Notes: a model not told the origin generated them from the letters alone. 64,000 nucleotides of DNA from Candidatus Melainabacteria bacterium (GCA_016699165.1 CP064963.1:2232001-2296000), one strand, 5' to 3'. Shown: positions 1-8,856, counted from the stretch's first letter. Translations and numbers: made by a program.

Positions 1-15
1 TAACCAAGTAGGTTA
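1..15. promoter_or_regulatory. MqsA-type operator upstream of mqsRA
   Basis: The first bases form an interrupted palindrome, TAACC-N5-GGTTA, ten bases before the mqsR start codon. E. coli MqsA binds AACCT/AGGTT half-sites, so this fits an autoregulatory operator where the antitoxin represses its own operon. The window edge cuts off anything further upstream, so the promoter and a possible second site cannot be seen. Confidence 0.5.
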
Positions 16-25
16 TAGTGGTTTA

Positions 26-322
26 ATGGAAAAGAAAAGCCCTCATTATCTATTGAGTGACGTAAAGGCTTTGGCTCAAAAAGACCGAGTTCATGCGTCT
101 CATGCTGCTCTAAAAAGTGCGGCGATCTTAGGATTTTCTTTAGCTGATATGAAATATGTAATTCTCAATCTGGAAACCAATGATTTTTATAAAAGTATGA
201 CAAGTTATCGAGATAGTAAACTCTGGCAAGATGTATACCGATTTCCAGCCATAGATGTGGACATATATTTGAAAATTCAAATTCTAGAAAACCTCGTAAT
301 AATCTCCTTCAAGGAAGTTTGA
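26..322 (+). CDS. mqsR: MqsR toxin, mRNA interferase
   Basis: Toxin of a type II toxin-antitoxin pair: a ribosome-independent endoribonuclease that cleaves mRNA, mainly at GC-containing triplets in the E. coli homologue. The protein is 98 aa, the same length as E. coli MqsR. It keeps the family block DFYKSMTSYRDSKLWQDVY (about aa 53-71) and ends in ISFKEV. The residues known to matter in E. coli occur at the same positions: K56, Q68, Y81 and K96. It is followed directly by mqsA, the toxin-first order typical of this family. The operator-like palindrome at positions 1-15 suggests repression by MqsA. Identification is firm; activity is inferred from the intact key residues. Confidence 0.95.
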   Translation: MEKKSPHYLLSDVKALAQKDRVHASHAALKSAAILGFSLADMKYVILNLETNDFYKSMTSYRDSKLWQDVYRFPAIDVDIYLKIQILENLVIISFKEV

Positions 323-324
323 AA

Positions 325-786
325 ATGAAATGTTTATTTTGCGGGAAAGCAAAAATGATAAGAGGCGTTAAGGACGTCACCTACACCTATAAGGGTCAAA
401 CTACCATCATCCCGAAAGTCGGTGGTGAATACTGTCCAGAGTGCGATGAATCAATCCATTCGGGAGAAGAATCCGAATACCTGAGCGACTCTATGCTTTC
501 ATTCAACAAGGAAGTAAATTCAGAATCGGTCGATCCAGAATTCATAGTCAAAACTCGCAAAAAACTTAGGCTTGACCAACGAGAAGCGGCTGAAATTTTT
601 GGTGGCGGTGCCAATGCATTTTCCAGGTATGAAACAGGTAAAACTCGGCCGCCTGTGGCTTTAGTACAACTTTTAAAATTATTGAATAGTCACCCTGAGT
701 TACTCGAAGAGTTGAGACCACCTTCAAAATTGAAAGAAATTGCCAGTACTTCCAGACGTAAATTAAAACGAAGAACACGTTCGTGA
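325..786 (+). CDS. mqsA: MqsA antitoxin, zinc-binding XRE-type repressor
   Basis: Antitoxin that neutralises MqsR and represses the operon. The N-terminal zinc domain has C3, C6, C37 and C40, and the C-terminal helix-turn-helix contains GGGANAFSRYETGK (about aa 93-106). N97 and R101, the DNA-contacting residues of E. coli MqsA, sit at the same numbers. I chose the ATG at 325 because AAGGAAG lies seven bases upstream and because it puts the zinc cysteines in register; a TTG two codons earlier is possible but would overlap the mqsR stop. The 153-aa protein is about 22 residues longer than E. coli MqsA owing to a basic tail rich in K and R (SRRKLKRRTRS at the end). Confidence 0.94.
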   Translation: MKCLFCGKAKMIRGVKDVTYTYKGQTTIIPKVGGEYCPECDESIHSGEESEYLSDSMLSFNKEVNSESVDPEFIVKTRKKLRLDQREAAEIFGGGANAFSRYETGKTRPPVALVQLLKLLNSHPELLEELRPPSKLKEIASTSRRKLKRRTRS

Positions 787-923
787 CGAATTAGGGCTCT
801 GAATCAACCGCTGCGCCATTGATGACGCGAAGGTCAGAATCATTAAACTTCTCATATTGAGTGACCTCACAATTCGCAAAGGGAAAATACTTTTCAATAA
901 TAGCTTTAATGGGGGCTGACTTC

Positions 924-1016
924 ATGTTCGAAAAATTCACTGAAGATGCAGTGCTCGCAACTATGTTGGCAAGGAAACTAGGCAGAAATGTACAACTGGA
1001 GTGCCGCAGAATTTGA
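924..1016 (+). pseudogene. Clp_N-like fragment (start of a ClpC-type gene)
   Basis: A 30-aa reading frame starts MFEKFTEDAVLATMLAR, which closely resembles the start of ClpC N-terminal domains (MFE-FTE-A---MLA pattern), continues KLGRN and then reads into unrelated sequence and a stop. A purine-rich GGGGG tract lies a few bases before the ATG. About three residues normally found between MLA and the R-LG-N segment appear deleted. No Clp repeat or AAA module follows. I read it as a truncated remnant; a real micropeptide is possible but there is no support for one. Confidence 0.45.
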
Positions 1017-1389
1017 AGATACCGATTTAGCAAAAAAGTATCAGTTCGAATTATGCAATACAACCGAACACACCTTTTGGTATTTCAGCTGCACCAATGC
1101 CACCAAAGTTGTTGTTGGATTTGAAAAAAACTCCAATGACTCATATACAAAGATGATTCTCTCGAGAGAAGACGCAGCGCCAACTTCAGAAGATTTTGAT
1201 GTTATGTTTGAATTTCTTACATACTTTGTTTTCAGCGGAGATCAATCTGTCTCGGAATCCGAAATTGCAAAACTAAAAGAGTGTTTTGATTCTCGCAAAT
1301 TTCCAGTTTTCATTGGTAAATATCGCATTTCGCCGAGTAACGAAAGGCATGAAGGATATGAGTGCGTCAAACGTCTCGTGGACGAATGA
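988..1389 (+). CDS. hypothetical protein, 133 aa
   Basis: A 133-aa acidic protein that I do not recognise. It has no signal peptide or membrane segment. Aromatic and beta-rich stretches (HTFWYFSC near aa 28-35; FEFLTYFVF near aa 73-81) suggest a small globular domain. An in-frame stop lies three codons before the ATG, so this is close to the earliest possible start; the AGG-rich stretch upstream is a weak ribosome binding site. It overlaps the end of the Clp_N-like fragment in another frame, so it may be translated by coupling, or may itself be part of decayed sequence. No partner gene suggests a function. Confidence 0.5.
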   Translation: MYNWSAAEFEDTDLAKKYQFELCNTTEHTFWYFSCTNATKVVVGFEKNSNDSYTKMILSREDAAPTSEDFDVMFEFLTYFVFSGDQSVSESEIAKLKECFDSRKFPVFIGKYRISPSNERHEGYECVKRLVDE

Positions 1390-1472
1390 AGTTATGGAAA
1401 CATGGTCCTTAGACCTCAAATCAATCAAATAAACAGCACCATTAGTAGTGGCACCGGCGAAGTTAACGAGCG

Positions 1473-2687
1473 CTAGATGTCGACTCCTGGCATGACTAGA
1501 GGTGGCGCAATCGGTCGTTTCCATAGGAAACTTTCGTATTTAGGATCGCCCCACACATTGCCCTCACCAAACCATTTCTCTGCCATTCGATTTGCGTCTT
1601 CCATGTACTGCATCGATTTCTCTCTGAATTCTTGCGAGCCAATTGGAGCAAGAACTTCAGCATATTGTCCCCTTAAATTCATCGAATTTAAATAGGCATG
1701 ACGATAGTTTCTGAAAGCTTCTTTCCCGTTGTCAATTTCTGAAGCATGCTGATCTTCGACGTCTCTAAAGTTATGAAACTTGGATGAAAGTTCATTCAAT
1801 CCATTTTGATTCATAGCCATTTTTGCCGCACCTTCCATCTCTGGATTATCGCGCATGCTCTGCATAAGTTCGCGTGTGGCGCTTTTATCTAACGCTCCAC
1901 CAAGCTCAGCAATCCTCTGGTCTTTCTCCGCCTGAGTTGCAGGAGGATTCTCCATCAAGCTGATAGTACCTTCAAGAAAGGCCTTCAGTTTGGGATCGTT
2001 CGTGTTATCCAGCTGGTCTTTAAGCTCAGCCAAAGCGTCCAATTTCGCATTACCAGTCAAGTTCGTGAGATTTTGCGCAAACGATTTGCCAAAATCAGTA
2101 ATCTTGTCCTGATCCATAAGATTGATAGTGGCTTCCAAATCTCCCCCAACTCGTTTCATATCACGCATCGCTTCTTGAAACTCAGGACGGCTAAAAACAG
2201 CATTGAGATCTCTCAAGCTATCTTCGAACTTTTCATCAGCATCAGCTATAGTTTTTTCAAAATGGGGACCAAACTGCTCCATAGCCTCCGCCTGCCGCTC
2301 GGGAGGTATATGCTGGAATGCTCGCTTTAGCTCATCGAACTTTTTCGTTTCTTCAGTTTCTGATGGGGGATCGTTCAGTTCGGGCTGCGGAACTTCTGGA
2401 TATTCCCATTTGCCTGTCGTTTCATTAAAAACTCCGCCTTCCTTAGGTCTCATCGGGTCCGGCGCATGAAAAGGGTCTTCACCGGCATCATTGATCAACG
2501 TCAACCCGCCAACAAGCTCTTCAGCCTGGGCAATGTTGGCATAACGGGAGCTTATCAAAAGGTTGTTGTCGGCAACGCTATCTTCGGTAAAGGTGATTAA
2601 CGGGGTTGTCGCGCCCTGATCCGCGCCAGCGTCGACTTGTTCGACTGGCGCCACTGTTTCGGCATCAGGATTTGCTGTTGCGCCCAT
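1473..2687 (-). CDS. hypothetical acidic protein, 404 aa
   Basis: A 404-aa acidic, glutamate-, asparagine- and methionine-rich protein with no signal peptide, membrane segment or recognisable domain. The first 130 residues are low-complexity (MGATANPDAETVAPVEQV at the start, then a proline-rich stretch). From about aa 110 to 330 it looks mostly helical with charged heptad-like segments. The short acidic N terminus resembles those of the 917-aa protein at 5986-8739 and the LysM protein at 28031-29446. No clear Shine-Dalgarno precedes the ATG. It is a long, unbroken frame with normal composition for the region, so likely a real gene, but its role is unknown. Confidence 0.75.
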   Translation of the reverse strand: MGATANPDAETVAPVEQVDAGADQGATTPLITFTEDSVADNNLLISSRYANIAQAEELVGGLTLINDAGEDPFHAPDPMRPKEGGVFNETTGKWEYPEVPQPELNDPPSETEETKKFDELKRAFQHIPPERQAEAMEQFGPHFEKTIADADEKFEDSLRDLNAVFSRPEFQEAMRDMKRVGGDLEATINLMDQDKITDFGKSFAQNLTNLTGNAKLDALAELKDQLDNTNDPKLKAFLEGTISLMENPPATQAEKDQRIAELGGALDKSATRELMQSMRDNPEMEGAAKMAMNQNGLNELSSKFHNFRDVEDQHASEIDNGKEAFRNYRHAYLNSMNLRGQYAEVLAPIGSQEFREKSMQYMEDANRMAEKWFGEGNVWGDPKYESFLWKRPIAPPLVMPGVDI

Positions 2688-2862
2688 TTTTTGCTAGTAA
2701 GTTGATATCTACACAAGAGTAATTAGAACTTACATACCCAAATAAGCAAAAAAAATAGTGTCACATAGAACACAAAAAATGCATGACTTTAGGCACTATT
2801 TCCAATTTAAAGACCTTTTTCCTGAAGAGAAAAAATCTACACGAAGGGGAGAATTGAATAAT

Positions 2863-3027
2863 ATGAGGACTCCTGGATATTTGCGCTTCTATATTTTGCT
2901 TTCTTATATGCTCCTTTTGTCGGTAACTCCTTCAGTAGCCTTAGATTCTTGGAAAAAACTGGTGACTGAAACCAAAAACGTACTACGGCTATTTTACTTC
3001 CTCTTCCGGAACAAAGTTTTTTCCTGA
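2863..3027 (+). CDS. possible small exported peptide or truncated gene start
   Basis: A 54-aa frame begins with a convincing signal-peptide-like segment (MRTPGYLRFYILLSYMLLL, then SVTPSVALD near a possible cleavage site at about aa 24-27). AGGGGAG lies 11 bases before the ATG. The remaining 27 residues are not distinctive, and the last 39 bases overlap the 3' end of the kinase gene on the other strand. This may be a real micro-exported peptide or the 5' stub of a gene lost by deletion. It lies in the 301-base gap between two minus-strand genes, where I see nothing else. Confidence 0.3.
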   Translation: MRTPGYLRFYILLSYMLLLSVTPSVALDSWKKLVTETKNVLRLFYFLFRNKVFS

Positions 3028-5076
3028 AGTAGATATTTCCAAAATACAATCACGATGCCATACCAATTTAAAAAATTTGTGAAACTCGCTTGTTCCTTCC
3101 GAAGTAATCGCAGGACAATTCTTTAGTCTGAGATTTACAAGTGTACCTAATTTAGCCAATTTGACTAATTGCCTGTCAGTGATTTTGGTATCACTTAAAT
3201 CAAGATATTGAAGTTTCAAATTTAGCAGAGAATCGATCAAGTTATCATCGATAACAGGGCTTGCGTTCAAATCTAAGTATTTCAGTTTTTGAAGTGAAAC
3301 AAGTTCTTTGATTTGGGCCGGCGAAGATTGGCTATTAGTCACATCAAGCCGGAAAAGCTCTTTGAGATTTTTCATAACATGCCACTGTTCTTTCGTAATG
3401 GATATGTCACTGAGATTAAGTTGTTGAATTTTGGCTTCGGCAAATGATCTAATACTCTCGCCAGAGATACCCGAATTGCCTTCCAGGCTAATTGATTTAA
3501 CTAGGGGTAGTTTCGCCAGCTTAACACCAATATCTGGGCTGCAAGAGGTGTGGCAGAGAGATACTCCTTGCAACAGTCTAATCTTAGACAGATCAGGCGC
3601 ACAGTCATCATTTATTTGCTTGGACCTCAACTCGATAAATCGAAGGTTCGGCAATTGAGCCAATAAAGCAACAGATTTATTGGTTAGGTTATCAGAGCCC
3701 AACGACAAAATTTCCAAGCTTTTTATTTTGGTTATCTGTTCCAACGCCAAGTCATCGATATTAGTCCCGTTCAGATCAAGCTCCTTAGCGGGAAGATCAC
3801 TCAAGTATTTAAGTCCTGTTCCCTTGATCAAAGGGCAGTTCTTTAACACTATTCTTTGAACAGATTTTTGACCGATTTTTCTCAAATCATCGTCTACTGC
3901 AGACGCCGAGAATACGCACGTCGTCTCATTGGAGGCAGAAGTAGTTAAGGTGAATACTTGATCTTTTGCAAGATTTCGGCTCGTCTCTACAACCGGTGCT
4001 AAAGTTTTCAATGTCGCTGGTGTTTTGTCAGATTGGTCTAAGAGTCTACTTCTAACTACCTCTTTTCGATTTTGAAACTCAAAATTTTGATAATAAACAA
4101 AAGTGACAATAAAACAAATTGCTATCACGCTTGCTATGGCAATGACAAATTTTCGCGACGAGATTCCAGTCTGAAAATCATCTATTTTCTCGGGTTCTGA
4201 TTTTGACTTACTAAATCCAGCTCTAAAAATCTCTTCTTGAATCGACTCTATCTCTTCTGTCAGAATTTTGGCCGATTGGGGTCTGTCTTCTGGCAATTTA
4301 GCTAAACAACGATCTATTAAGCTAACTAAACTTGAAGGAAATTCAGAATCCTTTTTTATTTCGCTGATCAAAGGCGGGGCTAAGTCACGCTGCATAGTCA
4401 TTGTTTCTATGGGCGATTGCCCTTTTAGCGGCAATACTCCTGTCAGCATTTCAAATACAAGACAACCAAGACTATAAATATCAGAGCGTGAGTCAATTTC
4501 AAAAGCACAAACCTGCTCAGGACTCATATAGTTCGGGCTTCCAACCGTGGTATTAAGGGCGGTTAGTTTTTGCTCAACATTTTCAAGCTGTGCTAAACCA
4601 AAATCGAGAATTTTAACAACTTGTTTTCCTGAATCTCCACTTACAATAATTATGTTAGAAGGCTTCAAATCTCGATGAACGATTCCATGCTTGTGAGCGT
4701 GTTCCAAGCCTCTGCAAATTTGCAAGAAAATTTCCATGCTCTCTTTTACTGATAGAAAGCCCTTTCTTGTCAGAATTTCCAAAAGAGTCTCTCCTTCCAG
4801 AAATTCCATAACTATATATGGCACATTGGAGGAGGTCAGTCCAAAATCAAAAATCCTGGTTATGTTTAAATGCTGGAGTTTCCCTCCCGCAATAGCCTCT
4901 CGTTGCAATCTAATAGCCGTGATTTCAGAGTCCAGATTGTGCAAAATTTTGATTGCAACATCTATATTGAGATTGGGATCAAAAGCTCTGAGAATCTGAC
5001 CCATGCCACCTGCGCCAATAATCTCTTTAATCTTGTATCGCTCTGTTATTTCAATTGGAAAGGCGCTCGGGTTCAT
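2989..5076 (-). CDS. membrane Ser/Thr protein kinase with C-terminal leucine-rich repeats
   Basis: A Hanks-type (PknB-like) kinase of 695 aa. The kinase domain spans about aa 14-280: glycine loop GAGGMG (21-26), catalytic lysine K43 in AIKIL, HRDLKPSN (134-141) with catalytic D136, DFG (158-160), and SPE in place of APE (185-187). One transmembrane helix at about aa 309-328 is followed by a linker and some 280 residues of leucine-rich repeats (repeated L--L-L-----I pattern from about aa 405). The topology suggests a cytoplasmic kinase and an extracytoplasmic LRR sensor. Bacterial kinases usually carry PASTA or propeller sensors, so LRRs are less usual. All catalytic residues are present, so it is likely active; the ligand is unknown. 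Confidence 0.92.
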   Translation of the reverse strand: MNPSAFPIEITERYKIKEIIGAGGMGQILRAFDPNLNIDVAIKILHNLDSEITAIRLQREAIAGGKLQHLNITRIFDFGLTSSNVPYIVMEFLEGETLLEILTRKGFLSVKESMEIFLQICRGLEHAHKHGIVHRDLKPSNIIIVSGDSGKQVVKILDFGLAQLENVEQKLTALNTTVGSPNYMSPEQVCAFEIDSRSDIYSLGCLVFEMLTGVLPLKGQSPIETMTMQRDLAPPLISEIKKDSEFPSSLVSLIDRCLAKLPEDRPQSAKILTEEIESIQEEIFRAGFSKSKSEPEKIDDFQTGISSRKFVIAIASVIAICFIVTFVYYQNFEFQNRKEVVRSRLLDQSDKTPATLKTLAPVVETSRNLAKDQVFTLTTSASNETTCVFSASAVDDDLRKIGQKSVQRIVLKNCPLIKGTGLKYLSDLPAKELDLNGTNIDDLALEQITKIKSLEILSLGSDNLTNKSVALLAQLPNLRFIELRSKQINDDCAPDLSKIRLLQGVSLCHTSCSPDIGVKLAKLPLVKSISLEGNSGISGESIRSFAEAKIQQLNLSDISITKEQWHVMKNLKELFRLDVTNSQSSPAQIKELVSLQKLKYLDLNASPVIDDNLIDSLLNLKLQYLDLSDTKITDRQLVKLAKLGTLVNLRLKNCPAITSEGTSEFHKFFKLVWHRDCILEISTSGKNFVPEEEVK

Positions 5077-5095
5077 ACAGAGTATGCGTTGCTCC

Positions 5096-5572
5096 TCATA
5101 AACTCTCCAGAACTTGCAAAACCCCTGCTCGAATCATTACCCAGTCCTCAATTTCACGGAATCCCAGTTTTTTATACCAATTCAGAGGAAATTCCTGACT
5201 ACGAAAAGTATAAGTCTCCCACATCACAGGAGAATATTTTTCATTGGCACTAGTCAACGCCTGACGAATAAGTTTACTTGCCAGTCCGCGCCCTTGGTGC
5301 TCCGGATCAATGAAAAGTTCGCCATCGACAAGATGGTTGCCATCCCACCAGGGACGAATACCTACAATGAATCCACCAACCAACTTTCGCTCAGATTCAG
5401 CAACAAACGCTAAATCCGGTTGCCGCCTAAACCAATCAGCAAGAAGAGCCTGGGCAGATGTTTCGCTCCAATGCTCTTTCAGCTCTGGGTCTTGAAACGC
5501 GCGCATGTAAACAGAACCCAGCTCATTCAAATCATCGCTCTGCATCAACCTAATGTTGTATGTAAAATCCAT
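5096..5572 (-). CDS. GNAT family N-acetyltransferase
   Basis: A 158-aa acetyltransferase that transfers acetyl from acetyl-CoA to an amine. The motif A segment ELFIDPEHQGRGLASKLI (about aa 85-102) contains the Q-x-x-G-x-G/A signature that binds the CoA pyrophosphate. A late YKKLGF motif (near aa 133-138) is also typical. The full domain is present. The substrate cannot be told. It starts one base after the HIT gene stops on the same strand, so the 917-aa protein, HIT and GNAT genes look like one operon. No repressor or resistance gene is nearby to suggest a substrate. Confidence 0.88.
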   Translation of the reverse strand: MDFTYNIRLMQSDDLNELGSVYMRAFQDPELKEHWSETSAQALLADWFRRQPDLAFVAESERKLVGGFIVGIRPWWDGNHLVDGELFIDPEHQGRGLASKLIRQALTSANEKYSPVMWETYTFRSQEFPLNWYKKLGFREIEDWVMIRAGVLQVLESL

Positions 5573-5986
5573 TCAAAGCCTCTGTTTTAGTTTGGCACAA
5601 ATCTCACGCACCAACTGATCATCGCAAGCAGGCACCACTGGATAAGACATAATTCCTCGCCCTTTGTATTGAGCATTAAAGTCTTTGGAGCGCGGAATGA
5701 TGTGCACGTGAAAGTGAGGCACCGCCTCGGCCAAGCTAAAAGTGTAGACTCGCTCACACTGAGTTGCTTCGCGAATGCATTTCATTGCTTTTGCCAACAT
5801 GCCACCATATGCAGTGCGCTCGAATTCTGTCGCTTCAGACAAATCTAAAAAATGTCGTTTTGATTGCAACACCAGATATCCCAAAATATCCGTTTCAGAA
5901 CTATGGCGCAAAATCCAGTTGTCATCGCTATAAATGACACGTTCGGCAGGATAACTCGGTGCTTCGCTGCAAAGCTGACAGGACAT
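5573..5986 (-). CDS. HIT-family hydrolase
   Basis: A histidine-triad nucleotide hydrolase or transferase of 137 aa. The signature HFHVHIIP lies at aa 91-98 and supplies the nucleophilic histidine. An N-terminal C3-x2-C6 pair could form half of a zinc site as in several HIT proteins. Such enzymes usually cleave nucleoside phosphoramidates or dinucleoside polyphosphates. The start codon overlaps the stop of the upstream 917-aa protein (TAATG), which suggests translational coupling, and the GNAT gene follows without a gap. The general family is secure; the exact substrate is not. Confidence 0.9.
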   Translation of the reverse strand: MSCQLCSEAPSYPAERVIYSDDNWILRHSSETDILGYLVLQSKRHFLDLSEATEFERTAYGGMLAKAMKCIREATQCERVYTFSLAEAVPHFHVHIIPRSKDFNAQYKGRGIMSYPVVPACDDQLVREICAKLKQRL

Positions 5987-8739
5987 TATCTAGTGATGCT
6001 CACAGAAGGGTCAACGGTGTTGCGACGAAACTGAGTGCCACCATCTTCGAATGGTCTGGCACGCCATTGTCTGCGCTGATTAGGATTTGGATTTTGTCTG
6101 CGACGTGGGTTATTTGGGTTATTTGGGTTGTTAGGATTACGAGGATCGTTAGGATCCATTTCGGACTGAGGCTGCATTTGGGTGTAGCGTGGATCAGGCT
6201 GGTAGGCTGGCATCTCTTCTTCGCTTTGAGTCTGGTATGGTCTCATGCTCTGGTCTTGTGGATTGCGTCTGTAGACGCCATCCATCGGAGCCTGAGGCTG
6301 ATTTTGAGCTTCGTACATTGCTCTTGCGCGATTCATCATGTAGTCGGGAGGAGGCACGTTTGCAGGGAAACGAACTGGTCCATGCGAGATGGGCGGTGGA
6401 GGCGCTTTCAACTGATAAAGCGGAGTGTACTGGTCGCCGGCGCCTGTGCCTACTACTTCGCTGCCGTCGGCTTGGAAGGTTCTATTAACAGCAGTTTTCT
6501 GACCGTCTACCATTTTGTATCCAGATACCGAAACGTTACCTTTATCGTCTCTTTGTACGGACAATTCTCTTTCTTCACCGGTTTCTTGAATTTTCCACAT
6601 GTTGCCAGAAGTGCGAACATAGTTGCTTTCTTTCCATCCGGATATGTTATTTCCATCAACGATAGGTTGTTTGATTTTGAAGCTTGAGATATTGCCGGCG
6701 GTATCATAAGCGAATTCAATTTGTTGTGCGTTGTAGCGTGAGCCAAAGCGTTCCATATTTGGTTTTTGCTGATTGGATACATCCATTATTACTTGTTTGT
6801 CGCCAACAACATCTTTGCTAGCATCCCATGCCACTATTTGAAGTTTGTTGCCATTGAGGTAGCTTGTGTTACCAGTTTGGTAATCGTAGTGGAATTTGCG
6901 ACCATCAGCTGCGGTAGTGACAACACCGTCTTGACCAAATTTGTGCTCGGCACCACTTTCATCAAGCACGCGATAATCGCGATTGCCATATACATGGATT
7001 TGTTTGCCGGTATTTTGATCGATTTGGACACCGACTGTTACTTCATTTTGACTTTGTGGAAGAAATTCGCGCATTACAGTAGATGAGCGCAATGTCGCAA
7101 GATTAGATGCGGTTTGTTGTGCATCGCCTGGAACGAGCAATGCCGAAATCTGACCAATCTTTTGTACTTCTTCGCTTGTGAAAGCTGTCTTGCCGGGTAC
7201 TCTGTTAGCGCGGAATTCGAGCCATTGTGGAGGTTGACCTGGAACCTCAGGCATACGAACACCGACTTCATCGATCTGACCTTGAGCGTTGCGACGGGCA
7301 TAGCTGAAGACTGCATCGGGCGAATTTTGTCCTGGAGTCATGCCGTTGATTTTGGCACTAGTGTCGGACAGATACATATAATCAGTCGATCTTCCGTTTG
7401 GATAAACAACAGATCTGAGCGGTTGAATCTGTTGAGCAATTACTTGACCATCGGGAGTTTCAACCTGGGCGCTAATAATTCTGCTGTCGCGTTTGGTTTT
7501 GACACCATTTGCTTCTTGCCTGAATCCATTTGCGTCAAGATATTGAATCGATCCAGTTGGGCTCAAAGCAACATCGCCAACTAATTGATTAACTACTTCT
7601 GGCTGACCGGTAACTTGATTGAGCTTGGTGATACGCAAACCATTTGCTTCGCGGGTGCCTTGTTCAACTACTTGAGCCTGGTTATTGGCTACAATTCTGC
7701 CGACTTGATAGCTTTGAACTCGCCCTTGTGCATCATAAGTTGCTTGGAAGAATTTGCCGTCTTCGCTGCGAACCATTGTAGGTTTGCCATCTTGATATTC
7801 ATAGTAAACGCCGTTTTTGAGAGCTTTAACAGGCTTGCCATTTTGGTCGAACTGTTCGAACGATTTGCCATCGCCATAATCGGTGCGTACAAGACGTCCT
7901 TGCGAAAGGGTGTCTTTGCGACCATCGGGATAAGTAACTTGAGAAGCTTGACCACCATCTAATTTAATTTTTCTACCATCAGCTTCAACCGACTCAAACA
8001 TGGTGTAACCATTAGGAGTCAAAGCAAAACGCGCGATAGTTCCGGTCTGAACATCAATACGAAGGCGCTCATTACCAAGGGGTATGTCGACTACTGCTTG
8101 CTGGACAGATTGTGGCTGTTGACCCGCAACCACCATGTCGACTCCAGCGCCCTTGCGCACACGGAACATAGCGTTGCCTAACTGAATTGTGACCTGGTTG
8201 CCGTCAGCCTGCATCACTTTAGATTCAGGAAACTGGTTACCAATAACAGTTGGCGAATTGCCGAAAAGTTGCCATTCTTGCATGCCCTGATTTTGAATCT
8301 GTACTTCGGGACGAACGTTAAAGGCAGCAGGACGATCTTGTATAACAACTGGATTTATTTGGGTTGGGTTGAAACCCTGAGTTGGATTAAAAGCCGGAGC
8401 GACCTGGTTATATTCTGCTTTCCACTGTGATGCTGGCTTGTTTTGAAGAAGAGTAGGAAGAGCTGAAGCAGGGTTGAAGCCTGTTGGAATAGCTTGGTCG
8501 GGTGAAGCTTTCCAGTCGAAGGTTCTGTTGGCGTCGTTGACAATCTGGTTGAGAGGTTTGCCCTGATTTTCTTGAAAAAGATTATTGGGAAGGAAATCCA
8601 TCCCAGCAACCTGGATGGTGGTTGGATTTTGCAAGCCGCTGTCTGCCAAAAACTTGTCGTGAGTCGAGGTATCTTCGGTCACGCTCGAAGCTGCAACGTT
8701 GTCGTTGGCTTTGGCTTCGGGGTTTTGACCGGCTGTCAT
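5986..8739 (-). CDS. large repeat protein with YD-like segments
   Basis: A 917-aa protein of unknown function. It has no signal peptide. Residues 1-170 are proline-, asparagine- and glutamine-rich. The middle has many short beta-type units of the form Y-DG---F, for example YPDGRKDTL, YGDGKSFEQFDQNGKP and GVYYEYQDGKP, reminiscent of RHS/YD repeats but without the RHS core signature or a toxin domain. The C terminus (last 100 aa) is P/N/Q-rich, with a repeated NPN unit near aa 870-880 and a basic end. It heads a likely operon with HIT and GNAT genes. The repeat style suggests a surface or extracellular protein, yet no classical export signal is visible. Confidence 0.75.
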   Translation of the reverse strand: MTAGQNPEAKANDNVAASSVTEDTSTHDKFLADSGLQNPTTIQVAGMDFLPNNLFQENQGKPLNQIVNDANRTFDWKASPDQAIPTGFNPASALPTLLQNKPASQWKAEYNQVAPAFNPTQGFNPTQINPVVIQDRPAAFNVRPEVQIQNQGMQEWQLFGNSPTVIGNQFPESKVMQADGNQVTIQLGNAMFRVRKGAGVDMVVAGQQPQSVQQAVVDIPLGNERLRIDVQTGTIARFALTPNGYTMFESVEADGRKIKLDGGQASQVTYPDGRKDTLSQGRLVRTDYGDGKSFEQFDQNGKPVKALKNGVYYEYQDGKPTMVRSEDGKFFQATYDAQGRVQSYQVGRIVANNQAQVVEQGTREANGLRITKLNQVTGQPEVVNQLVGDVALSPTGSIQYLDANGFRQEANGVKTKRDSRIISAQVETPDGQVIAQQIQPLRSVVYPNGRSTDYMYLSDTSAKINGMTPGQNSPDAVFSYARRNAQGQIDEVGVRMPEVPGQPPQWLEFRANRVPGKTAFTSEEVQKIGQISALLVPGDAQQTASNLATLRSSTVMREFLPQSQNEVTVGVQIDQNTGKQIHVYGNRDYRVLDESGAEHKFGQDGVVTTAADGRKFHYDYQTGNTSYLNGNKLQIVAWDASKDVVGDKQVIMDVSNQQKPNMERFGSRYNAQQIEFAYDTAGNISSFKIKQPIVDGNNISGWKESNYVRTSGNMWKIQETGEERELSVQRDDKGNVSVSGYKMVDGQKTAVNRTFQADGSEVVGTGAGDQYTPLYQLKAPPPPISHGPVRFPANVPPPDYMMNRARAMYEAQNQPQAPMDGVYRRNPQDQSMRPYQTQSEEEMPAYQPDPRYTQMQPQSEMDPNDPRNPNNPNNPNNPRRRQNPNPNQRRQWRARPFEDGGTQFRRNTVDPSVSITR

Positions 8740-8780
8740 CGCAGTTGCGCCTCTGTGTCTATGCCCTTACTTTAGACAAA

Positions 8781-8856
8781 CGGGGCATGCATGACACTGG
8801 GGAAAACCGTGCCCCCCATCAAAAAGCATGGGAGAAACCGTGCCCCCGACACAAAT
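8781..8856. repeat. short GC-rich repeats between two minus-strand genes
   Basis: Two near-identical boxes sharing AAACCGTGCCCCC occur about 35 bases apart, and an upstream GGGGCATG can pair with the first TGCCCC. They lie between the 3' end of the STAS-like gene and the start of the 917-aa protein gene. They could be a terminator-like stem or a regulatory repeat. There is no T-run on either strand next to the stem, so I do not call a terminator. Confidence 0.35.

Noticed and set aside
791..924. Minus-strand frame ending in DLRVINGAAVDSEP, looking like a 44-aa protein tail
   Set aside because: It shares its start position with the Clp_N-like fragment on the other strand, has no ribosome binding site and no recognisable partner; it may be a remnant, but support is too weak for a feature.
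5959..6687. 242-aa plus-strand frame across the HIT and 917-aa genes
   Set aside because: It is the shadow of the well-supported minus-strand coding sequence, with a composition unlike any neighbour and no ribosome binding site.
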